64,000 bases of DNA. It comes from Scilla litardierei (lineage: Eukaryota; Streptophyta; Magnoliopsida; Asparagales; Asparagaceae). The position numbers were made by a program, and so were the translations under genes. The stretch is from contig CM061139.1 in assembly GCA_030789695.1 (NCBI GenBank), positions 111,016,837 to 111,080,836 of the forward strand, written 5' to 3'. The notes under the pieces are model-generated. The model did no database searches and was not told where the DNA came from. It saw only the letters and a list, made by a program, of their open reading frames with translations. Positions 21,546-30,994 of the stretch are shown piece after piece; positions within the stretch are counted from its first letter, which is position 1; every line of letters begins with the position of its first letter.

Positions 21546-21900
21546 CTTTATGGTTCTTAGATGTGCATCCCGTGTGATTGAAGCTCAAATTTTGAATGGG
21601 GATAAAACCGGCAGTTTTGTGTTTATTCCTAGAATATCTTTGTCCCCATCAACTTCAGAGTTACCATTTCATATGACAAGACGACAGTTTCCAGTTCGTG
21701 TAACGTACGCCATTACAATTAATAAATCTCAAGGACAATCCGTAAAGTTCGTTGGGGTTTACTTGCGTAACCCAGTTTTTAGCCATGGGCATCTTTATGT
21801 GGCACTTTCCAGGTGCACATCTTTTGATCGTGTTAGTGTCCTTCTGTCGTCTGATTCAAATAACACAGTTAATATCGTTTATCCAGAAGTCTTGCTATGA
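21319..21900 (+). pseudogene. Chimeric frame: LINE endonuclease N-terminus fused to Helitron helicase C-terminus
   Basis: A 193-codon open frame. The first about 75 residues ([19 protein letters not shown] and on) are the start of an L1-type apurinic endonuclease. From about 21,546 the sequence changes to the C-terminal end of a Helitron PIF1-like helicase: [39 protein letters not shown], the conserved last helicase motifs. The junction keeps the reading frame open. Neither half has its complete catalytic domain, so activity is not expected. The Helitron part would belong to the element ending at 27,814. Confidence 0.85.
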
Positions 21901-22176
21901 ATCTCTTTGATGACTATTACATGTAAGTAAACATCTTTCTATTTATTTTAGTCGTTTGGTAATTCTTCTAGAAAAAATCCTTTATCAATTGTTCGTTTGT
22001 TGTTATACTTGATGCTTGCTCCACACTACTGATTTGTATTATTTTTCATGAAGGGCTGCAAGATGTGGATAAGTATTACAATTTATGGCAATGTAAGTAA
22101 TTTTTTAACTTTAAAACAAAATTATCTAAAATTTTAACTTTAGTTTGCTAAAATAGATCTTTGTATTTTTTTTTCA

Positions 22177-22731
22177 GGAGGATGTTAAGCACGATGCTTA
22201 TTTGTGTGAAACTGTAAGCTGCTAAACATACTTTGTTTTATACTATATTTGGTCTTAGTTGTTTTTAATCGTTTTTGTAATTATAGGTTAAATTACTTCG
22301 AAATATTAATAGATCTGTCAAGTTACGTCCTTACACGAGAATTTGGGGGGATAAGGTATGCATTCCATTAAAGCTGACATCATTTTCTTACTAAGAATTT
22401 TTATATTACTACCTATTTTATTATTATAATTTAGTTAGTTGAAAAAGGAATAGTACAAGCAACTGTGATAGGCCCCAATCGCCATCACTGGAAGATATTC
22501 CTTGCTGAGCGTGCTTGGATACTCAAAGCTCGATCGTCCCCGCTCCCACTTAACAAGGTAGATAAAGTTTTAACTTTAAATTTTTAGTATTATCAATTAA
22601 ATTATCTCTAATAGGCTTATGTTTGTTAATTACCTAGGTTATTGCTCATCCAAATGGCACTTCCTTATGGATTCCGATTGAGACTCACTCTCTTTATTAT
22701 GTGATGCGCAACATAATTTCTTCTGAAACTT
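22177..22731 (+). pseudogene. Unrecognised multi-exon gene or fragment downstream of the helicase
   Basis: Four short exons with canonical borders and phase-0 introns can be read. About 22,177-22,212 reads EDVKHDAYLCET. About 22,288-22,356 reads VKLLRNINRSVKLRPYTRI, then WGDK. About 22,436-22,557 reads LVEKGIVQATVIGPNRHHWK and on to LNK. About 22,639-22,731 reads VIAHPNGTSLWIPIETHSLY and on to ISSET and a stop. I do not recognise the product. The open exons and matching splice sites suggest a real transcribed gene, or a captured 3' part of one. It follows the helicase C-terminus by about 280 bases, so it could also be accessory Helitron coding sequence. Confidence 0.45.
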
Positions 22732-22739
22732 GAGAAAGG

Positions 22740-24537
22740 TCAAAATAGTGAGTTTTATAAACCATCATAACTTTACTTTTTGATTCAATATAACATTAGT
22801 AATTTATTTCTCTACTAAAAGGTGGAATAATTTGTTTTGTGTCCATTTAGGAGATTGGGCTTGGAAACGAGGATCATTACTTTTGGATGCGCATGGGGAG
22901 ATATGGAATGAGTAGCAAGCATATTTGTTCATATATGTGCCCAACTCATGGGTTTTTTTGTCTTTTCTTTAGCTTAATTTAAGCTAAAACTTTTGCAAGC
23001 AATTTTGTCGGAATTACTGTAGTAGTGATATAACAATGAAAAGTATGGTAAACATGAAGTCTTCTGATTTTGCAATATAAATAGATTTTTTTGGTTATGC
23101 ATTGTTATTTTTCATGGTTATATGCATTATGGCAAATGAGGACATATTTAAATAATGATAGTGATGGCAAGTTCGTGTCAGCATTGGCAAGAACAAAGTT
23201 CAGGACAGACTTCTATAAAGGTATAGTTTTTAGTATTTTGATACATGATACCATGTGCAATATGAAACTGGTATTATCAACAATTTCTCCCTTTCAAACA
23301 ATTTTAGCTCATTTTTTTAAAATTTTTTTTGTTTGCAGAGCCAAGCTTAGATTTTTGCCATTTCAAATCTCGCAGGCAGGTAATTTTTGGTCATTTACCT
23401 CATTTTTGTCATTTTTTTGTATTTTTACTATTGCAACCTTTCTCAATTCTTTTTGGTTAAAAGGCATTGAAATTGCTGGGTCTTATTTTTTTCTACAATG
23501 ATGTATTGGGAGAAATCCTTAACAAATTGCTTGGTTGAATTCAACGTTCACCTGCACGAATAAGTGACTGGGTTGAATTCACGAATAAGTCACTGGGTTG
23601 AATTCAAATTGCTTGGTCTTATTTTTTTTCGTGCAAATTCAGCTTGCTCTACAATTGCCATTTTTAGGGAAACAAGCTCCATAGCATCTCACAGTCTCTT
23701 TACTTTCTTCACATTCTCCATATCATGTGGAGACACCAAGAGGTGATGTGAATTTCTAGCAGAAGAGGCATACTACAAACATGTTGCAACACTTCAGTTT
23801 TTCCAATATCTTTCAAAAATGTTTATACAATCTGTGCAATAAAGATAGCATTATCTTAAGACAATTTGGACTGTAAGTTTAAAAGAAATGTTTGGAAGAG
23901 TTTTCTGTGATCCTGCACTCTTGCAGATATCTGGTGTATTACTCCAAGCAAAAAAACTTTCCTAGGAGTTCATCGAAATTCTTATATCCCACATACCCAT
24001 ATTTAGTATGGTACTATTCTATCAGAACTAGGGGTGTGTTAGCTGGAATGACTGGTGAATTATGCCAACCAGGCTTGATGGGTATTGCCCTAAAAACTAC
24101 GGATATCTGCTGGTTGTAAGGGGATTACATTTGGATCTTTCTGTGTGATTTCCACGCATCCTGCCATCATGAGCATCTGATCTTTCAAGGTCAAAACTCA
24201 AGACACATTGAGTAGTCATGTATGTGATGAGGGAACAAACATAAGTTCCATGTCATTATCCTTTTGTTGAATCTTGAATGTTGTTTTTGTTCATGTTAGA
24301 TTTATTGCATATTTACTTCATCTCACACTAAGCTAGAACATTCAAAAATGAGAAATTTTTTTACCTTTTACATGTGACCCATATGCTGCTAACTTTAAAG
24401 TCATTACAATCTTAATTTGAGTAAGAGACCAAACCCAACTTGACGTGTGCACGGTTTCTGTTGGCGGTTGCTACCAGTTCAAGCTATTGTTGCTTCATCA
24501 TGATGTTGGTTCAACTGATGTATTTCCTTTCTTGCAG
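22740..24537. other. AT-rich Helitron interior
   Basis: No gene recognised. A short direct repeat (gaataagtgactgggttgaattc) occurs near 23,555-23,600. Confidence 0.35.
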
Positions 24538-24751
24538 GTCAGGTATCCAGACCATATAACTCTTATACGAGGAAATCATGAGAGCCGGCAAATCACACAG
24601 GTTAGCTCTTACCAACATATGATAGCTCTTTGCACACAATACGTGTACTCATCTTCTAACATCATGTATATGGATTTTACGATGAGTGTCTTCGTAAATA
24701 TGGATCTGTAAATGTATGGAGATATTGCACAGATATATTTGATTACTTAAG
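24538..24751 (+). pseudogene. PPX: PP4/PPX protein phosphatase catalytic subunit fragment, two exons
   Basis: Exon 24,538-24,600, after a good CAG acceptor, encodes [20 protein letters not shown] plus Gln, including the metal-binding GNHE motif of PPP-family phosphatases. The next exon, 24,666-24,751, encodes [20 protein letters not shown], then CTDIFDYL. The exact wording fits plant PP4 (PPX) better than PP2A. The acceptor before the second exon is degraded (catcat in place of a pyrimidine tract with CAG) and no other exons follow. It is a captured fragment, not a functional phosphatase. Confidence 0.85.
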
Positions 24752-27334
24752 GTAATATCTTTTGTTTTTATTTGCATGTTGGGTTTGCTTGCATTTGTTG
24801 GTGCATGTGAGATCTTTAAGTAAAGTTCTATCTAACTGTTGATATTATTTTGATGAGAGCTGAATTTCCAATATTAGGTCTGAGTTCTAACTGTTGATAT
24901 TGTCTCATCGATGTGCTCTAATTTTCATGTTTGTGTTTATATTAATTGTGTGAGGCTATTGTGTTCTGCATACATATCTCATGAAAGTCAGATGCAAATG
25001 AAAGTTTATTCAATGCATATTCATACTTCTAAGTAGCATTAGGGTTCTTCCTCAAGAGATGTTCCACCTTGAGAGCACTGAGTTTTGCGGCAAGGATGAA
25101 GTCATTTTAAGTCAACCCCCCGGTTTTTCATTGGGAGTGAGCCAAATCGGCAAGTGATATTTGGTATGTTTAAACAACTAAGCGAAATTTTATTCTTAGT
25201 GTTACCCAAAAATTTATTCTTAGTGATAATGTATAAATTGGTATGTTTATTCTTATCATCAAAATTTTATTCTTCGTGTTACCCAAAAAAATTTATAAAT
25301 TTTCAAAGCACATATCTACGTTTAGTTGTTATTATCATCAGTTTAGTTGTTTATTCTTCATTAAGCTTAGAACTTTGGAAGTGGAGATTGAATGAAATTG
25401 ATTTTTGGGTTCAATGTGTCTAAAATTTTTCTTAGTGATATTTGGTATATGTTTCAGCTAGGAACCGGACCAAAGAACAAAATGTGTTTTTTAGGACCTA
25501 CTAATATGTTTCTTAGTGAAAACACATGAACTGGCACAGGATACTTAGTGATATCCTAAGTATCCTGTGCCAGTTCCTGGAAGTTTTTTAGATTCATAAA
25601 AAAACTTGCATTTAATGATATACTTAGTGATATTTAATGATATACTTAATTCATACCAATTAATTTAATGATGTAGGCGTGCCAGTTCACAGGAAAGTAT
25701 CCAGTGAAAGTACTTTCACTGGATACCAATCTCTTTTAATGCGAAATGTTGAGCTTGAGATGAACATACTTTCAAAAAAGTGAAAAACATGCATGCCAGT
25801 TGAAATGAAAGTGAAAGTATCCTGTGACCAAATATCACTAAGAATAAACATACCAAATATCACTAAGTATCCTGTGCCAGTTCATGTGTTTTCACTAAGA
25901 AACTTCCAGGAGTGTTTCTAATATGTTTCATAGAGAATGTATTTGTTTCAGCTAGGAGTGTTTCCATTTTTTAGAACCTACTAATATGTTTCATCTTTTT
26001 GGGTTAATTATCAAATAATATCAATAGGATAGCATGTTTCAGCAGGATAGCATATGAACTCCACTACCATTGTAGTATCAAATAGAATGAAATATGTTTC
26101 GGTAATAGAACTCACAATCTGACGCGATGATGGTAGGTTTAGAACTCCATTGAAATATATGTTTAGAACTCACAATATGTTTAAAACTCCATTCAATTTG
26201 TACTGATAGTGTCATATGACATATTGATAGTGTCATATGCTTCAACAGATTCAGCAATAGATTGATAGTGTCAAACAATATGCAATAGAACTCAAATTGA
26301 ATGGATAGCATATTTGTAGAGAAGATGATGATACTCCATTCAATAGGTTTAGAACTCACACTATGTTTGATACTCACAATCTGAGTTCTATTGAAATATA
26401 TCCTGCTGAAACATGAAATATGTTTCAACACATGCTAGATCCATTTATACTCACATGCTAGATCCATTGCATATATTCACTGCATACTTGCCATTTCAAT
26501 GCATATATAATTTTTTTGATTCAGATACTTGCCATTGCATATTGTAACAGATTTTTTCAATTCAGATACTCAGGTATCACTGAAGGGGTAACATGCATGC
26601 TGCAACCTGGATGCTGGACAACCCTGGTGGGAAATTTTTGTGTAACATGGAAGTGTAGCACATGCCAATTTTGAACTGAGACTGCGTATTTTTGAACAAA
26701 AGGGGCTAGATACGGTGTATTTTTGAACTGAGATTGAGAAGGTGTATTTTTTGAGAATGAAGCTAGCAATTTTTTGAGAATGATGCTGTAGGTGAATGAA
26801 GCTAGCAATTTTTTGAAATTGTGACATTGTGTATGAAATTGTGACATTTTGACATTTTTGGTATATGACATTGTGACATTTTTGGTATATGGCATTGTGA
26901 AATGTATATGAAAAGGTGATTTTTTAGTTAGCCCCTTTGCATTTTGCTATGTTATATGTACCATTCAAAAAATGACCTATGTGGCATCAATATAAGTTCC
27001 AACAGACTCTAAGTAAAGTTTGCCCGTTAGGCTGAGATTGGATGCTTCTATGATATGTGTACTTCTGTATAATTTTGTTAGTCTCAATGATATGATTGTC
27101 TTGGATGAACAGTCCTTTATTTTGTGATATTACCTTGATTTCTTTCTTTAACTTCTTTTTCTATTTTTTAGATGTTTTAACCTTTTCCAAATTGGAGGTT
27201 CTGGTAGTCGTAGCTTGGGTGCGGCCTCTAAGACGCTTGAACTATGGTTATGTTTGCGTTGAAGTTTTATTTGATATGAATGTGAGTATTGGGTACTAGA
27301 TATGGGAAACTTCAATTGCTTGAACTATGGCGCA
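24752..27334. repeat. AT-rich Helitron interior with many local direct and inverted repeats
   Basis: Phrases such as tatcctgtgccagttc, agtgatatttggtatg and gaaattgtgacatttt recur many times in both directions. The structure includes an inverted pair (about 25,500-25,557 against 25,845-25,912) and the perfect hairpin at 25,528-25,576. No coding region is supported. Confidence 0.6.
25528..25576. repeat. Perfect 21-bp hairpin with 7-nt loop
   Basis: Arms 25,528-25,548 and 25,556-25,576 (CTAAGTATCCTGTGCCAGTTC for the right arm without its last base) are exact reverse complements. Both arms recur singly near 25,865. Confidence 0.9.
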
Positions 27335-27785
27335 TGCTAAATGTTTTTACACTAATCTGTTGTTCCGCGCCGAATTTTTTGTTTCATGCCGAATGCGTCC
27401 ATGTCGCTAAATATTTTTACGCAAATTTGTTGTTCCGTGCAATTTTGACCGTCGAAATAATTTTTTGGGGAACAAATATTTTGCGGGGGAAAATCTTAAT
27501 TGAAGGCGCCCGCGCCGAAAGCGCACGCGCCAATTTTTAAACTAATTTGTTGTTCCGCGCCGAAGGCGCCCGCGCCGATTTTTAAACTAATTTGTTGTTC
27601 CGCGCCGAAGGCGCCCGCTAAATGTTTTTACACTAATTTGTTGTTCTGCGTCGAATTTGTTATTTCATGCCGAATCCGTCCATGTCGTTAAATATTTTTA
27701 CGCAAATTTGTTGTTCCACGCAATTTTGACCGTGGAAATAACTGTTTGGGGAACAAAGATTTTGCGGGGGAAAATCTTAATTGAA
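27335..27785. repeat. Helitron 3' subterminal tandem repeats
   Basis: A block of about 165 bp (27,335-27,500) recurs at about 27,620-27,785, separated by shorter GC-palindromic units around ttccgcgccgaaggcgcccg repeated about every 55 bases. It lies next to the Helitron terminus. Confidence 0.75.
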
Positions 27786-27813
27786 CCGTGCCCGCGGGCA
27801 CGGGTTATGACTA

Positions 27814-27814
<1 letters not shown>
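27786..27814 (+). other. Helitron 3' terminal hairpin and CTAG end
   Basis: An 18-base palindrome (CCGTGCCCGCGGGCACGG), spacer GTTATGA, then CTAG. The next base is T, matching the Helitron rule of insertion between A and T. Confidence 0.85.

Positions 27815-27874
<60 letters not shown>
27815..27874. repeat. (TA)n microsatellite between Helitron and LINE C
   Basis: A TA run shared by the Helitron 3' border and the LINE C 5' border. Confidence 0.9.
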
Positions 27875-27879
<5 letters not shown>

Positions 27880-27891
27880 TCATATTGCGAG

Positions 27892-30033
27892 ATGAGCGGA
27901 TATTGCGGAGCGAGAGATTTTGGCGACCCAGGCAACGGCGGCTTTCAAACAGGCGGTGGATCTGGAGTTTTGGGTGATGGCTGTCTTCCAGGCGGCGGCT
28001 CCACAGATCCTTTTGCGAAGCAAGGGTCTTCGGCTTTCTGGGTTCAAGGCGGAGGCGGCAAGTCTTCTTCCGGCGTTGGTGATTTCTCTGGAGCAGGCGA
28101 TCGGGGGGATCTAATCGATTCGGGGGGGGGGGTTCTCTGGTGATCTTCTTGTTGTTGGAGCTTCTTCAGGGGATGGGCGTGGTTCTGGGATTGCTGGAGA
28201 TCGGGGTGCTGGTTCTTGTCCTACCGGCGTTGGTCGACTGCCAGGATCGGCAGGGGGCGGTGGTCCTCTTGCGATGGATGGGCAGGGTCCCACGAGATCT
28301 GCACAGGGTACTAAGGTGACTGGCTCTCTTATTCCTCCCTCCGAGACTGCTTGGCAGGTCGTTTCCAGGAAGAAGAGGGTTGATAGAACTGGAGGGGGTG
28401 GCGTCGGGAATGGATTTGTGGGGGGCAAAGGTCATTCTTTGAAAGGTGATCTGAATTTGAGGGATCGTGGTGCTCGCAGAGGTAATCTCCATGCCGCTGT
28501 TAGACATTTTGAGAAAAATGTTGGCGCACACCAAGTGCCTGTTAGATTGCCTGTGAGACCAAAAGCATATATTACAATTGATACCACGTTGGCTAAGCAA
28601 TCGTGGTCTGATATCTGCGCCAATAGGCGTATGTATGATTCAAACATGGCAATGGCGTTTGTTCCTCCCATTGTGAAAGAAGATGGATCGCAAACTGGAT
28701 GGGTGGCTTCTTCATTGATGTTGAAAGGGGCCGAGCAATGGAAGAATACTATAGTGGGTTACGTATTGGGTGATGTCCCTTACTATAGCCAGATTCGGGC
28801 GTGGGTGGATAGATTGTGGAATATCAAACAGGGGATTCATATTTATAGTCGTGAAAATGGATTCTTTTACTTCAAATTTGAGGATGGGGCAGAATGTCAA
28901 AGAATCCTTCACGGGGTGCCGTGGATGTTTGATGGGCGACTAGTGGTGCTTCAGCAATGGACTCCAACCCTAAAACATGAAAGGGATATCCTATCTTCGG
29001 TCCCCGTCTGGGTGCAACTTCATGGGGTGCCGCTTGGAATGTGAACTCTTGAAATATTAAATGTTATTGCTTCGTTGGTAGGAAACCCGATATGCTTGGA
29101 CAGGCTTACCGCTAAGAAAGAGCGCATCTCTTTTGCTCGTTGCCTTGTTGATGTGAGCGCTAAGAAACCTATTCCGCAACACGTGGTTGTTGAGCCTGAA
29201 GGGGGTGCCCCCATTACACCATGTAGAAGGAGAACCCCCCAGATGCAGTAACTGTGTTTGTTTCGGGCATACAGATAAGCAATGTCCTGATATGTTGAAG
29301 CCCCCTTCAATCCAAAAAATCTCAGGTGAGGAATCGGTGGCTATTGACAAGGGAAAGAGGATTGATTGTAGCTTAGCGAGTTCTGAAGTTGGGATTCCGA
29401 TGCTGGAGGAAGGGTCCTGCTCACACAAAGCTATGGTCATTGAGGATCAACGGGAGGATCTAGTCCCAGATTCATGTATTCTTCCTCTTGCTGTGGAGTT
29501 GGTGAAGCCTTTGGCAGGTGTCTTGGACCTGGGACTAGGCCAATCTGCTACAACCTCTATTCCTGCGGAACTGATTGTTCCAATGGGAGTAACAAATACT
29601 GAGGGACCGGCGGTTATTTTGGGTAATGCTATTTTGCATGCGGCTCAACCAGGTATGTCCGAATCTGAGTTGCCATCTTCTGTTGTTTCAACGGAATTGC
29701 CTATACAGGAGCCTCAAAAGGAGGCGGGTCCTGCTCCTGTTCTGGAGGCCGCGCCTACAGGAGTAACTTTGATGAATGAGGCCCTCCCTCGCATGCCTGG
29801 GCACCACCCTACTAGTAAATTTGATGAATGCCCTCCCCAAGGCCCTGCGAACATGTCCATTCCGGAAATTTTGACGGTACTGAACCCAGAATGGGAGGAG
29901 GACTTAGCAGCAGGTGTTACTCATGAACCGGTTATGCATAAGACATCTAATCTGCAGGCATCTGTGGGAGGATCTAGGAGAAGTAGGCGTTTATGAGAGG
30001 GGGCTTCGGGGAAGCCAGAACAAACTGTTAATT
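27892..30033 (+). pseudogene. LINE C ORF1 (DUF4283 plus zinc knuckle), broken
   Basis: Same organisation as in LINE B. It has the DUF4283 region (28,274-29,044), the same TGA replacing Trp at 29,042-29,044, the same shift to the CCHC-knuckle frame near 29,190, and the acidic tail. An extra stop occurs at 29,994-29,996, where LINE B has Arg. Sharing two disabling changes with LINE B shows that they predate the split of the two copies. Confidence 0.82.
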
Positions 30034-30035
30034 AA

Positions 30036-30994
30036 TGAGTATCTTCATCTAGAATACTCGAGGGTCTTAACAACCCCATTAGGAGGAGAGACCTTCATGA
30101 CAGACTCAAGAATATTCGCCCCTCTGTTGTTATCTTGCTTGAAACCAAGCTGAAATTGGACAGCAATAATTGGCGTCTGGGCCTCCCTAAGGATTGGATT
30201 TGGTTTGATAATTTCTCCATTCTATCAGGTGGCCGAATTTTAATGGGCTTGGATAGTGATGTCTGGCAAGCCGTGGTTCTTTCCATCTCCAGTCAACATA
30301 TTACCTTAAGATGCTGCAATGTTGGGGGCTCACTGTTGTTATTACTGGAGTTTATGGGTCTAACTTACGGAGTGAACGACACAAACTCTGGGGTTCCCTA
30401 GAATCTGATGCGGTGCTTCATGCAGGGGCGATTTGGCTAATTGGAGGTGACTTTAACTGCATTGGATTCTCTTGGGAGAAGGAAGGAGGGCGTCATTGTG
30501 ATTTGAAAATGTTGGATGAGTTCAATGACTGCATGTCCAAATGCGGACTTGCTGATGTTAAAAGTGTGGGACTTCAGATGAGTTGGTGTAATCGAAGGGT
30601 TGGATCTGAACGTATTACTGCTAAGCTGGATAGAAGAGTATGTAATCAGAAGTGGCTTGATTTATTACCTGAAACGTTCGTTGAGTACCTGGACCCTCTC
30701 ACGAGTGACCACTCGCCAATGTTAGTCACTATGCACTCTAAGGTATGCTCGCTTCCAAAACCCTTCAGGTTTTTTAATGCATGGGTTAAGATGCCTGGGT
30801 ACAATGAATTGTTGGAAACAACGTGGAATTTTCATGTGGAAGGATCACCCATGTTCAGATTTTATGCCAAGCTAAAAATACAAAATCTACTCTTAGGAGC
30901 TGGGCGAATAAACAAAAAATTGACAATGCCATTTCGGTCTGCAAAAACAATCTTCAGGAGCTGCGTAGACACCCAGACTTGCATTCTGATGTGA
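30036..30994 (+). pseudogene. LINE C endonuclease domain of ORF2, broken
   Basis: Exonuclease-endonuclease-phosphatase family domain with [15 protein letters not shown] start, GAIWLIGGDFNCI, and DPLTSDHSPML near the end, the conserved Asp/Asn and His-containing motifs of L1 endonucleases. The first codons contain a TAG (Trp in LINE B) and a one-base insertion near 30,060. A second shift lies near 30,325, and a third, near 30,880, leads into the reverse transcriptase frame. A functional ORF2 therefore cannot be read from its start. Confidence 0.82.

Larger units (their letters stand above)
21546..27814 (+). mobile_element. Helitron remnant with helicase C-terminus and 3' terminus
   Basis: It begins where LINE B breaks, with the end of a helicase frame. 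It ends with a hairpin (27,786-27,803, arms CCGTGCCC and GGGCACGG), eleven bases, and CTAG, followed by T of a (TA)n tract: the diagnostic Helitron 3' structure inserted between A and T. Between them lie an unrecognised multi-exon gene and PPX phosphatase exons, both on the plus strand. The replication initiator and 5' TC end are missing. Whether helicase and terminus belong to one copy is an inference from order and orientation. Confidence 0.6.
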
